A stretch of 64,000 bases of DNA from contig JAALGZ010000015.1 of NCBI GenBank assembly GCA_015227615.1, forward strand, positions 521,001 through 585,000. Direction: 5' to 3'. This DNA comes from Labyrinthula sp. Ha (taxonomy: Eukaryota; Sar; Bigyra; Labyrinthulida; Labyrinthulaceae). The position numbers and the translations under genes are program-made. A model generated the notes under the pieces. That model had not been told where the DNA came from. It saw only the letters and a program-made list of their open reading frames with translations, and did not search any database. Shown in pieces: positions 36,404-48,390 of this stretch; position 1 is the first letter of the stretch; each line of letters begins with the position of its first letter.

Positions 36404-39118
36404 TTATGAACTCCATTAAGGAATAAGGGGTTGAATCTGCCCCTTCCCCTTCGTGTTTGACATCCTAACGTGTAACAGCTCATCACTTCTTTCAATACTT
36501 TTTAAATGAAATTTAGTTTGTGCTAAAAAGAGAGAGATGCACATAGATATTACATTACTTTAAGTCAACCGAAACAAATGGCACGACATTGTTTCTTGAA
36601 TTCTTTTGCTGCTGTTTAAGATAAATTAGGTAGTGACACTGTCAGCCAATCCATGAATGAAAACTTTCTTATAAGTTAATACGTATCAGATTCTATATGG
36701 CGCACCATTTTCCGAGCTTCACAAATATTGCTAGCAACTTAAGGTAGCTCACTGTGGTTGAAATATTGATTCTTCAAATTAAAACGGTTCGGTATCAGCT
36801 GAGAGTGCTATCTGAACACAACATATATTCTAGTCCTCTTCGTAAATAGTGCTGCAAAATATCTCCAGCATAGAATAAGTTTCACCATTATGATAGTGAA
36901 TTATACGTGTTGCCTTTCTCAAAGAATGAAGCTAGCTAACTTAAATTTTATTTAGTCCATATCAATAACAAGTCTCCTATATTTAAACATGAATGTAGCA
37001 AGAAGAAGCAACATATGCTAAGTCGATCGAATTATAGAATGTCACATTTTGGTTGGATTTAATTTCAATGTTGGTAGAGCAGAGTTAAAAGCCAAGAAAA
37101 ATTAGCTTTTTTGTAACACTTTTGGTGATTAAAAGTCATAGTTACACTAGGAGGTATGTGCTATCACGATCTGACTTTTCACTTCTGTTATAAAAATATT
37201 CTTCCCGGTAAATACAAGAAACATACATACTGTTACTTAACATCAGATTCAATACAATTTTGTTGTTATAAAAAAAAGCTTTTCTAGATACTAAGATAGC
37301 CAGCTTCCACATAATACTGTCCACAACATCTGGAAAATTAACTGAGATACTAATGATAGTAGAGACCATCCAAGACACAGATAAAAACAAAAACTAGACT
37401 ATTTGATTAAGGTTAAATTAGAGCATTATTTAATGGTTAATTTTTGTTATTGTTCAATCAATTCTAAGTGCAAACAGGAAAGAATACTCAGAATTTATGT
37501 ACTCAGGAAGACAAGATCAAGGTAAACCTAGAGTAATCGAAGGACCCAAAATGAATAAAAAAATAGTTATCTGCTCTCAGATGTATTATTATGAACTAGT
37601 AAAGATGCAACGTGCTAGTTGCATTCTTCTCAGCAGTTTCGGACTGCTTCTGGGGTCATATACTTGTATCTCTCTAAATGACTTTTGGTTACTGTCTGTC
37701 TTAATATTTAACTCGATATATCTACTAACGTACATTGTAATGGAATTACCACACTAGTGTAATTGTAACATATACACCTTAACAATCTCTGTTGAGAAAA
37801 ATAACGTATAGAATGGGGTTATGAAACACAGACTGCTTGCAACCTTAAATGTTTTCATCAGTCATGTGGCTTGGTCATGGCTTTTTCTTCAACTCACTGT
37901 ATTAAAGAACGAAACAGAACTCTAGTTATGCTAATCGGCAAATGCTTATAATGTGAATATTTCATTCCATGTAAATAAGCCTGATCTTGCTCAATGGCAA
38001 TTTTTCTTAAATCAGTGAGCTGAGAATATGGGTTTATCAACAATGTTGATCTCTCTAATCGTTTGCCATCTTCTAACTTGCTTCGTCGTGCACTGGCTTT
38101 AGAAAAATTAAGGTATGGTTACATATAAGATGAATAAACTTTGTCATTTTAATCCGATTAGTGGCAAACTATCAGGTTTAAGATATTGCATTTTACTTCT
38201 TTATTAGGGCTTCCTTTGCAAAATGAGGAATTACAGATTAATTCCATGCCTAATTAAATCATCATTGACAAAAACGTTCTTGCATATCAAATACCTACAA
38301 AGCTGAGAGATAGAGGCTACAAATTCAAGTTAAAACTTTAAATCTTGTATGGAAAAGCTTATGAACTTTATTTTTTTTTCCTCAGTCAGCTATCTGAGTA
38401 ATTGTCTTCAGCACCAGAACCCTGGTAGTAAAATTCTATAATCAATTCTCACGCGTTACTGACCCAGAAACCACAATAAAATTTTCGTAAGAAGAAGATA
38501 AGAGATAAGGAAAATTTGTAGCCGCAGTTAATCCTCTTACATATAGAGTCACATTGGAATTAAAACGAGTGTACTTTAAAGGATGAAATAGACTCTCTTT
38601 CTTTATCTGTCAAGAACTCTTTTCATACAGCTAAGCCAAAACGTTAGCTAAAACACATTCCGTATCAAATGTGGCTTTAACTGGAGCAACTACAGTGATA
38701 TGATAGTTTGGCTCCAAGCAGCATTTTCTTCCGCCACAACCAGCTTGAGCATATTTTCGTTACTCTTGTTCTGATCCCAACAGAGTTTATTTTCATAGCT
38801 TTTTAAATAAAAAAAAAGTTGATTTAAGACTGCTTTCATCTTTATGAATTCTAAAGTTTAATATTGGGTAATAAACTTCATATCCATTTCCAACAACAAC
38901 TGATCCTTTGTCAATTTCATGACTCAAGAGTCGCGCACTGCAAGACAAAATACTCGATGCAAACAATCCCAGTATTACATTACCACCAAATTTCGCTGAC
39001 CAACTTTGAGCTAAGTAAATTCCTAAATCAACCTATACTCTATAAATATTCCGAATAATTAGAAACCTCAATTTTTCTAGTTGAACTCAAGGAAGAACCA
39101 CAAATAAAGACTGTTGAA
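36404..39118. other. Intergenic, no gene seen
   Basis: AT-rich, with only short frames without family resemblance. The last 100 bp are the 5' flank of the GST-like gene. Confidence 0.5.
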
Positions 39119-39832
39119 ATGCAAGTAGAAGAAGATATCAAATCTTCTGCTACAACTGACCCCAGTTGCCCACGAACCCTGTATTGGGGCAGTGGCAGTC
39201 CTCCAGCTTGGCGAGTACGTCTCTATCTCGAAGAGAAACAGCTTCCTTACATATCTAAACTCATTTCCTTTGAAAACGAAGATCTTAAAACTCCCGAAAT
39301 GTTAGCCCTGAATCCACGTGGGATGGTGCCAATCTATATCCAGGAAGATTGTGTAATGTATGAGTCCCTTGCAATCCTCACTTTTCTTGAACTCCAAGCT
39401 TTATCCAACTCCAACGAACCTAGTTTTTTACCAAAGGACAAAAGAAAAGTAGCTAAAAGCTTGATGCGAATGCATGAGGTGAACAACGCCTCAGCACATG
39501 TTGGAGAAGTCGTGTACTATCTTCGAAGAACACGTCCTGAGGATGTCAATGAATTGTACTTGAGTAGCAAACGGGAGGCGATGTTTCGGGAGATTAGTTT
39601 ATGGGAAAGATACTGTGAGGATAGTTTCCTAATTGGCGATACCATTACCATCGCAGACATCGTGTTTTTTCCTACATTAGCATACTGCGTGCGGCTTGGT
39701 CTTGATCTTTCTAGGTTTCCAAGGTTATCTTCGTACTACAAGCGGATGAAGGATCGAAGAGCTGTCAAAGCCAGCTGGCCTCCACATTGGTTGAGTGAAC
39801 CTGATGCAGCGAAACCTCTTAAAGGCCTGTGA
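39119..39832 (+). CDS. Glutathione S-transferase-like protein
   Basis: 237 aa, single exon. Residues about 18-95 are a thioredoxin-fold N-domain: TLYWGSGSPPAWRVRLYLEE, with a likely catalytic or glutathione-contacting Ser in the GSGSPP loop, then NPRGMVPIYIQED with cis-Pro71, then YESLAIL with the Glu-Ser pair (E82, S83) that holds the gamma-glutamyl group. About 110-225 form the all-helical C-domain, including ITIADIVFFPTLAY (the family's N-capping box T/S-x-A-D) and RFPRLSSYYKRMKDR. It should conjugate glutathione to electrophiles or act in peroxide defence. The class is not certain. It is convergent with the TDP2-like gene, with two bases between the two stop codons, so the 3' UTRs must overlap. 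Confidence 0.9.
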   Translation: MQVEEDIKSSATTDPSCPRTLYWGSGSPPAWRVRLYLEEKQLPYISKLISFENEDLKTPEMLALNPRGMVPIYIQEDCVMYESLAILTFLELQALSNSNEPSFLPKDKRKVAKSLMRMHEVNNASAHVGEVVYYLRRTRPEDVNELYLSSKREAMFREISLWERYCEDSFLIGDTITIADIVFFPTLAYCVRLGLDLSRFPRLSSYYKRMKDRRAVKASWPPHWLSEPDAAKPLKGL

Positions 39833-39834
39833 TT

Positions 39835-40770
39835 CTAATTTTCAACGTTTTCACTTTGGGTTTCAATTGTAGCTTCATAGTATAATCCATAGTGATCACT
39901 TGGAAGGACAAATAAAAGCTTCCCTCGTTTCGTGAACTCTAAATTTCTTATTCTTTCTCTTCCCAGGAGATCTAGTTTCGTAGAGGTGATACCCAAATTT
40001 GAGGAGCATAAGATTCTATCCAGGCGACTCTTGTACTTGTTCCCGAGTAGCATCGGGTTTGCTTTTTGATCGTAGGTGTGTTGATCATCCTTTCCAAGTT
40101 CAAGAGCGACATCAACCCATGGGGATTGAAGTTTATCTTCAAGATTCGGACCCGTTTCTATCCAATTCAGGTCACCCATTAATATAGAAATATATGGTTT
40201 TTCTTCTTCTCCTTCTCCTGGTGAAAGTAAATTCAGGCACTGTTGAAGTTGTTGGTTTCTTTCTTCGATGTGTCTTATTCTAGGCAGCGGACTCTCGAAA
40301 TGAGATGTTGCAATAGAGATAAAAATGACAATTCCATCTATCAGAATATTACCTTGCATACACAAAACTCCTCTTCCCATCTTTGAGTTTCTAAAGTGTA
40401 GATACTTTGTTTTTTCAATGCGGATGTGTTCAGCATCAGTTGTGGATAAGACTCCCAGGGCTGTAAAATACGGTAAGGTTATATCTCCAGCTTCAACTTG
40501 AGTTATAAATGTATAACTTTGAAGGTTGTTCTTTAAAATCTTGAATAGATTTTCTGTGCACTCTTGGAAGGCTACAAAGTCAGGTCGTCTCTCCAGCACT
40601 ATCCTTGAAATTGCAAACATTCTATCCTCACCAAATATGTGTTCCTCAAACCAAATGTTATATGTAAGGACGTTGAATGATGCCTTTTTTTTTATCACAT
40701 TCGTCTTACTTATTTTGCTTTCCGGAGATTTAGTTAAGTCAACAACTTCTTCATAACGGTTACGTTTCAT
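39835..40770 (-). CDS. TDP2-like 5'-tyrosyl-DNA phosphodiesterase (EEP family)
   Basis: 311 aa, single exon. The endonuclease/exonuclease/phosphatase fold is complete: FNVLTYNIW (N38), PDFVAFQE (E70), YFTALGVL, GRGVLCMQG, TSHFES (about 155-160), MGDLNW (D200, N202), SRLDRILCS, LDLLG and LPSDHYGL (D292, H293). The motif strings T-x-N-I, F-Q-E, YFTA, TSHxES, GDxN, LDLLG and PSDHxGL are those of TDP2, which removes trapped topoisomerase II from DNA 5' ends. Related EEP nucleases (Ape1 type, deadenylases) fit less well. There are no UBA or other extra domains. The frame runs on to a TTG at 40869, but the first ATG is at 40770. Divergent from the splicing-factor gene with 102 bp between starts. 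Confidence 0.85.
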   Translation of the reverse strand: MKRNRYEEVVDLTKSPESKISKTNVIKKKASFNVLTYNIWFEEHIFGEDRMFAISRIVLERRPDFVAFQECTENLFKILKNNLQSYTFITQVEAGDITLPYFTALGVLSTTDAEHIRIEKTKYLHFRNSKMGRGVLCMQGNILIDGIVIFISIATSHFESPLPRIRHIEERNQQLQQCLNLLSPGEGEEEKPYISILMGDLNWIETGPNLEDKLQSPWVDVALELGKDDQHTYDQKANPMLLGNKYKSRLDRILCSSNLGITSTKLDLLGRERIRNLEFTKRGKLLFVLPSDHYGLYYEATIETQSENVEN

Positions 40771-40872
40771 TTCTCCTAATGATGTGGCAGAAAGAAAACG
40801 TGCTTTTAGTTTCTTGTAGTAATGCACCACTAAGCTCTTAACATTTAACAAATCAATTAAACAAAGCAAGAG
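40771..40872. promoter_or_regulatory. 102-bp shared divergent promoter region
   Basis: DNA between the start codons of the TDP2-like gene (minus) and the CWC2-like gene (plus). No known box is convincing. The regulatory role is inferred from position only. Confidence 0.35.
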
Positions 40873-42179
40873 ATGTTGAAAAACGTTTCTACCGAATTAA
40901 CTCCTGCAGAGGTAGGAGATCGCCCAATAGTCACTCACTCGGCGGGTCTAATTGGTGCGTCCCATGCTGTAAAGTCTACGAACTGGGTAAAGATTCAAGT
41001 TTTAGTCATATCTTCTAGAAATGTCCCAAATGTAAGGCTCAAAATTCAGCCAAGAAAGAACGCTGCATCCGTTGTAAAGCCATTAGACCTAATTTAAGGA
41101 AGCTTCAAAATTTTACACAGAGTCAAATGAATCCAACTCATGCATGGAGAGAAGCCTTTGACAAGAACAGCAATCAGATCTACTACTACAATCTGCAAAC
41201 AAAAGAAACAACTTGGACGAGACCAAAAGAGATGGGGCCAGCAGTTTATAACACTGGCTGGTTTGGACGTGGTAGAGCAGGGTTTAATGGGAAGGAGTTT
41301 CTAGAAAAACAAAATGAAGATTTTCTGAAACGGCCAGCTCCAAAGCAGAGTGAGAATTTAGCTAAGAGAGAAATTGCTTATAAAGAAGGAGGGCATGAGT
41401 ATAATATTTGGTTCAATAGATACACTACAGAAAATCATGATGATAATTTAGAACCTGCAGATGCGAGATGTAAGTTACAGTTGCATGCTGGATATACATT
41501 GGCTGATTCCAGGCCTGATAAGACATTCTTTTGTTTGTGGTTTGCGAGAGGGAAGTGCGCCAAAGGATCACAGTGTAAAAATTATCATCGAATACCTACC
41601 TATGAGGATGTTAAATATTTAGAAAACAATATGCTGTTTGACTGCTTTGGACGCGAAAGACACGCGAGTCAGAGGGATGATATGGCTGGTGTGGGCTCAT
41701 TCAATGACCCTTCAAGAACACTTTATGTTGGTCGGTTGCTGCGAAGCAAGTATTTAGCTGATCCAGGAGAATTAAGAAAAGTCATTGAAAGACATTTTAG
41801 TGAGTTCGGTGAGATTGAGAGTGTTAATGTGGTTTGGAGAATAAGTATAGCATTCGTAAGGTTTCGATTTCGGTCCCACTGCGAGTTTGCTAAAGTTGCA
41901 ATGGAACGCCAAAGTTTAGACAATGATGAAGTATTGTTAATAAGATGGGCTTATGAAGATCCAAACCCAGTAGCGAAGGAGAGTGTGGATAGAGCAAATG
42001 CTGATGCAGTTGTTACTGCAATGCGAGGGAAGAACCCAGGGAGTTTGCGATTGGAAAGGACAGGGTTCAAGGTACCCGAAGGAACTGGGTTGAAAGTGAA
42101 GCCAGACTCTAAAAGGACAATTGGCCCTCAGTGGTATCCTGATACAAGTTCTCAATATAAAAAAAAGCAGAAGCGATAA
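40873..42179 (+). CDS. CWC2: CWC2/RBM22-like splicing factor with N-terminal RanBP2 zinc finger and WW domain, one 32-nt intron
   Basis: Exon 1 is 40873-40986 and exon 2 is 41019-42179, 424 aa. Residues 38-62 form a RanBP2-type zinc finger built across the intron: W38 from exon 1, then KCPKCKAQNSAKKERCIRC, fitting W-x-C-x2-C-x3-N-x6-C-x2-C-x3-RP. Residues about 78-108 are a WW domain (W81, IYYYN, TTW104TRP107). Then comes the Cwc2 Torus segment (HEYNIWFNRYT), a CCCH finger (C210, C218, C224, H228; spacing 7-5-3) and an RRM (about 272-352; RNP2 LYVGRL, RNP1 near IAFVRFRF), ending in a basic tail. Cwc2/RBM22 contacts U6 and helps shape the spliceosome active site. Exon 2 alone has an ATG at 41127, which would give 350 aa without the finger; this shorter form may also exist. 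Confidence 0.87.
40987..41018 (+). other. 32-nt GT-AG intron in the CWC2-like gene
   Basis: Begins GTAAAGATTC and ends ATATCTTCTAG, phase 0. Its length is not a multiple of three, so retention shifts the frame. Removing it joins the tryptophan of a RanBP2 finger to its cysteines, which is strong evidence that it is real. Confidence 0.85.
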
Positions 42180-45100
42180 TTCAGATTAAGGCTGAGATAC
42201 GTATATTCTACTGGACAAGGTTGGATGTTCTTCTAAGGTTTTCTGTGAAATTTTGTTATGCTGTGTCTAGAAGTGGTTATAGATGCTGTTTACTTTTGAT
42301 CTAAGCTACTTTTCAACTTCTCGTCCAGGCTGAGGCACTAGTAGTGAGCTTGGTCATTCTAGAGTTGATAATGAAGAGTCTCGTATCGGCGGAGTAACGT
42401 GACCAGGAGTTCCAATGTTTATTTTGCATTACTGGATGAAACCTCTGTTAACTGGTTAAAACATCCTTCTTATACCTAGAAAAAACTACTCTTAAATCAA
42501 GCAATATTTGAATAACTGGAGTTGTTGAATACCTTTTTATGGTTGAGAGCTAGAATTTTAGCGAAAGCAATCGAAATCTGGTCGGGCTGTCGAAGCCACT
42601 AGCTGGTGTGAGAGTATTAATTGAGGGATTTCAGATATAAGATTATGGTCTAGTTTTTTCAGACTAAGAAGTCATCTTTGTTTTTTTTGTATCCCTAGAG
42701 CCCACGAAAATTGTGTGGCTTTTTTGGGAGGGTAGGAGTGCAGAGCTCGTTCTCATTCAGAAATCATTCGGAGTGTTGAGGTACTGACTGAAGATTTGTG
42801 AAGAATTTACAGTGGATTTCAGAGAGATTGGCTAAGCAAGTTCAGAATCTAACATGATTTCCTCATTAAAAACTTTAAGTTTCATGGCTGAATTTTGAAG
42901 CCCTTCAAGACTTCTAAAGTTTAATTTGATTGAACTTCAGTATGAGGATCCTTAATTGTTGAAGGGGAAATTTTCCCCAGCGTGCACGCTTTAACTGATG
43001 CAAAATAATGGACAAATGGGAACTTTCAAGCTCGTCAATGTAAATGTGCTTAGCATTTGTTAGTTTTCGATTAAGTTCTTTTTTCGTTCGTCATAGCTTT
43101 AACAAACCCATCAGTGAACTTCTCTTTTTCTGACCAATCTTGCTTGTGCTTTCCTAATTCTATATCCCTAGTTCTCTCTTAGGATGTGAGTCTCATTTAT
43201 CCTTGAGAAAAAGACTACGGGGGAAGACTTCCATGAGCCAAGGCCTTTACCATCTCATGATTTTCAGTGTCAATGCCAAGAATGCTGCAGAGAGTGTCTT
43301 TCACCTAGACGTGCAAGAGACAAAAAATAAGATTACTAGCCAAATAATCAATTAAAGATACCAAGAAATGAGTGAGGTCATTGAACTATTATTATGATTG
43401 CGTTGTTATATGAGAAAGAAAAACTAACTAGGGTAATCCAAAGAAAAAAACTTTTTAAACCCATTATTTCCAACTCTCTTTTAGCGGAATAAGGGCAAAG
43501 AAAAAGCATACTTACTTGTTCTACCTGTTAAGTTTTACCTTGATAAAGTATATATTCCCCTTTCTTTCCAATGTTTCTAGTTCAACTCTTGAATCTATTC
43601 CCAGGTATCTAATTGTAGAAAAGCTTCCATTTTCATTCGTTGTTTTCTTTTATTCGCTTCTGATGCACCTTTTGAAACTTAAGTCACAGGAACCTTTAAA
43701 AAATTTTCGCTTCAGTTTCATATGTTGTATAATTTTTCTCTGGCAATTAAAACAATACTTGAAAACTATATTTTCAGGTAACAAATGATTTTTAAAACTT
43801 CAGACCTTCGGCAAATGCTAGAAAACTGATGAAAGATTCATTTCTCGGTTATCTTTACTGCAACCTAATCAACATTCTCTTTGGAAATGCTTTGAAACTT
43901 CTTAGAATGATTCTTGTAGATTAAATCGATTGTCAACTGAGTGTTTCTTTCAAAATATATATAGCCCTATATGTTTGTTACGTGATTAATGTTCAGCAAT
44001 CGTTTCTACAACAACGGCATTTTAGAAATCATTGTAATGATACAGGTTTAGCAGCGATTATTTTGATTTTATTTCTTGCCAAGTTAAGCCTCGATTAAAT
44101 AGAGTATTCTTAGACAATTTTTCAGGTGCAATTCTTTTCTGAAGGATGCGTACATCGAAGGTCATAAATAAGCCTCCGATTTAATATCAAACATCAATAA
44201 TGTAGTAATTCATATTTAGTTTCTGGTTAAGAATGAAAAATATTAGACTTTGCTTTGTATGGAACGATTATTATTGGCAATTACAATTCAAAGATAAAAT
44301 TGAGCCATATGGGTTCGAGCTATAAGTTTTCAAATGGCCGGAAAACCTTATAAAAGAATATGTTTGGGCAAGGTGCTTCAGTTTTTGCCCTTTTCTTAGT
44401 TTTTATACTGTGAAAAAATGAGCTTAAAAATCTTGACTATTTGGCCCAGGACTATGAAGCCCAATTGTGTATTGATATTAATCGATAATCAAAGTAAAGT
44501 TAGAATCATTTGATAGGAGTCAAAATCTTATATTTCTCACTAATACCCAGAACCAAAGTAATGATCAATTGATTGTCGGTAGTTAATATTAGAATATCTG
44601 CCAAACCATCGCTCATCAGTATTTAAGTACACATTACCAAGCTCAAGAGGTCCATTACAGACAATATAAACACTAGGGCTTAATGGCTCTTGAATTTTGT
44701 TCTAAGGAAGATTAACTTGCGCAAACAGTCAGCACTAATACTGTACACCTAAAATTTTGAGCTATAGTATTTCTAGGTTTCTTTTCTCTCGCCAGTCCCT
44801 ATTCTAACTAGACTCTAAGTACCTCTCTTTTGGTTATCCCTCGAGATTCTAGGCATCTTAAGAATTTCTTCAAGATTTCCGGGACTTTATCCCCACTATA
44901 ATTTTTTTGCTTGGTTTTCCCGTTACGAACCTGATAGTTGCTTGCAGACAAAATTTTGTTTTGCGACATGGCACTCTAACTACAGCAACGGACCTCAAAA
45001 CATCTTGATTGATTATTTATTATTCTCGTTCAGGTTTTATAATGAGTCTCGAAAAAAAATTTGTCGAAAATAATAGGAAATATAAAAACCTGGTGAATAT

Positions 45101-48100
45101 AGAGTTTTAAGAGCTGGGTCATCGCCAAAATTTTAGGTCGAGCTTGCTGAGATTGCAGTTTGTGCATGGGTTTCTATAGGCAAAACCGATGGGGACAATA
45201 TAGTTCATGATGTATTTAAATATTTTAAGCACTTAAGCTACTCTAGCAAGACCATTTTTCTTCAAAGGTTGATCTTTCCTTATGCTCTCTCAACCGTTTA
45301 AAGCAAACCAAAAAAGAACCTGCTTTAAAACCTTCAAAACAGAGTCAAGATCTCTACCTCCATTCTTAATTTTTTTTTCAAATACCGTTAAGTCATAAAT
45401 TTCACTTTTATTGCCAAACATATTTTACCTAAGTTGAACATTCCGTTAACCAATTGGTAATCGAAGCTCCTCTTACAAAATGTGTATCCAGAATCTTTTG
45501 TACCAATGCGTAGCTAAGAGTTACAGGTCTATGATTTGTTAATTTCTTCTTCTAATTCTACAAGAAACAGGGATTGCAAATCACTTAGAAGATTATTAAT
45601 GTGAATACTTAAATTTAAATAATGATGATGTTCTTCACCATTTTTCTGACATTGTAGCTTTTACAGCTAATATCAGACTTAAACATGAGACGGAAATTGT
45701 ATTTATATTCTTTGCATATAACACAATACTTACATGTCAAAGAGATGACTGAAATGATCAATCTTGCGTAAAAAAAGTTTTTCGAATAAGCTCAGCTTTA
45801 TTCAGGTTGAGACTAATACTAAACTTTAATTTACATCATTATCCGTCTGCATGTATCAAAAAATATAAATACCTCTTTCTCAACCGTTCATTACGCCCTC
45901 CAGCCTCAAATATTCAGATACTGAAAATAGCTAGATTTATGCGGGAAACTATTTGACAGAAAAGGTTGGGTTTTCTGGATTGAAGCTATCCCCGAATCAG
46001 GTCGCTGATAACGGATTCCGACAATGTATGTAAGAGCGGGGATATAATAACATAGAAAAACTATCAGCTAAGATTCTCCCCTGGGATAAGAATTTACTTG
46101 CAGCTATGTAGCTGGTATCTTTTTCAATCTCGGATGAATGTGTTTGGTTTTGATTTTCATCACACAAATTAATTCTTAACCTCGACTAGTAAGGCACAGT
46201 TTACTGTAGCTCTTGTAACTAAGAGTTATTCTTTGTTGCTAGTATTTTCATGTGAGTACACATAGAGCTTTCATATGAAAACCTAGATTCTATCGTTAAG
46301 TGGTGGATAGAGTCATTAATAAGTAAGAACAAAGTCTCAAATTCAAATTAAACCTCATCTCATTGGATGTTAGCAGCGGTGATTTATCCTCTTATTTTCA
46401 AGGTATCATTGTAATGGAGATATTCTGTTACGTCTTCCCATTTTTCAATTTGAAATACAATGACTGTTGGTTTTTATATATAGCTAACAGAAAACTTCTC
46501 AAAGATACAGGTAAATTTTCCTTGTGGTATATTCTGTGAGTCTAAGCTCTCAGAGAATAACAGGAAAAGGTCATCGAGTAATTTTCCTGGGTGCCGGTGT
46601 TATATATATGTCTCTCACAGAAAATTATCTTTCATGTATCTCTGATTAAGGTTGTTAGTAAGAGATAAGGTCTTGTAAATAAAAGGTTGTTGCTATTATA
46701 TGTATGAGCTTAGTTACTGAGTGATGAATAGATTTTTATTGAGTATTTAAGTCTCTACGCATACAACCTAATATTTTCCACACTTACATTCAACGCAAAA
46801 GGGTTAGTAAGTGTCTAAGGTTACTACCAGGAGAGATTTGGTTTGTTTTTGCGCAATAAATGAAAAATTGACGTTATATATTGTTATCGTGGTCATGTGG
46901 AAAGTATCAGAGTTCGTTAGATCCTCACTTTATGTTTTTTCTAAGCCTACCCATTTATTTATATTATGAAATAGTAACAGCGTAAGAACTAGCTGGAAGG
47001 AGGGTTATATTATTTGAATGTCGGTTTCTCAAATAGTTCCTGTTATATGACTTCAAAGATTCTCGCAAAAGAGGTTAAGTTCTTTTTCTTAGCATTAAGC
47101 TAAGAAATATAGACTGCTTTTTACTCTGCATTTAAGGCTATGCATCACTCTGAATCATAATACTGCAATTAACAAAAACAGCAGTATGAAAAAAAAATCA
47201 TTAGTACCATCCAGTTTTAACAAATGTAATGGCTCTCTAGTATTATTCTTAGACTTATGGAATTCAACGGCTTCAATATATTGCGTATTAAATTTTATTG
47301 ACTCTGATTGAGAATTTAGAGTTATTTTGAATATAAACTTTGGTAGCACAGAATATAGATATGCTTCGAATTTCAATTTCAAGTAATATTTTATTATTAC
47401 CTTAGAGCCATTAGACATCCATGCTGATGAAACCTTTCATGAACTAAATGGGAATTTTTATAATTTTATTTTTGACAAGAATTTGGATCTTGGTTCATAG
47501 CAAATAATTCCAGTTCAAATCAGATTTAACTTGACGAACAGCTCTAGAATTAAGCGCCGAATCCTAGGCCTTTATTCAATATTTTTTTCTTTCATGTACC
47601 ATACGAATATTTTAAATAGATATAATTAAGAAGATTGAATAATATGATGGTGAATCGTAACTAGCCGATATGACGGTTTTCAGATGCATTTCTTTCAGGG
47701 AAGAACAAAACAAGGTGTTATTGACATCTAACCTGTAGCCCCATAGTCGTATTTATTGCTGGTAATTAAAGGTTAGTAATACTTACTCAAAAAATAGTTT
47801 GGTAATTAATAATAATAATAATCATAAACAAAATTTAACTAGAAAAATCGTCAATGATTCAAGATTCTTCTCTAATCACATGAGAACATTGAAAACATTT
47901 TGTATTATGCTAACTTTACTCAAAAGATACATAAGAATGACCACGGAGCATTATATTAAAAACTTTGCAGCTATCTCACTTAGTTCAAAGATAAACACAG
48001 TGAAAGAATCAGATTTTTTTACTCGATTTAATTGTGGTATCTAGAGGTTTAAGGAAAACCTTCTTCTAATACATTAATTTGCTAGAACTCAGTAATCACA

Positions 48101-48390
48101 TTAGGGTGATACCTGGCTCAATTTATTTTATCCTGACTATAAATATGCTCACGAGGAGCAGTGCATTAACATCAGAATACTATAAAATGTTCATACTAAC
48201 TTGAGGATATATTTTGAAATTCTAGAATTATAGAAAAATATCAAGGAGCACCGATTCTACCTTAGGACCAGGTTTCTTCTAGGATAAAGCTATATAAGAC
48301 ATTGTTTAAGAAAGGCTTAAAAAATCAATAAGGAGCTTCTACAAGAACATTGAGTCTTTGATTAAATTAGAGTAACCAAAAGAAATCTCA
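42180..48390. other. Gene-free interval
   Basis: No supported gene. About 42755-42850 shares a 14-bp run (AAATCATTCGGAGT, minus one base at an end) and looser flanking similarity with 21110-21200, perhaps a low-copy repeat. Around 44449-44610 are GATAATCAAAG and AGAATCATTTGATAG motifs of the MITE interior, but the ends are not recognisable. An 87-codon minus frame (47418-47155) has a hydrophobic C-terminus and no family. Confidence 0.4.

Noticed and set aside
40771-40869. Longer N-terminus for the TDP2-like protein
   Set aside because: The extension begins with TTG, leaves only 3 bp to the divergent neighbour's ATG, and adds no recognisable sequence. The first ATG at 40770 is preferred.
44449-44610. 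Fourth copy of the GATAATCA-rich MITE
   Set aside because: Interior motifs are present but no terminal inverted repeat or target duplication could be defined.
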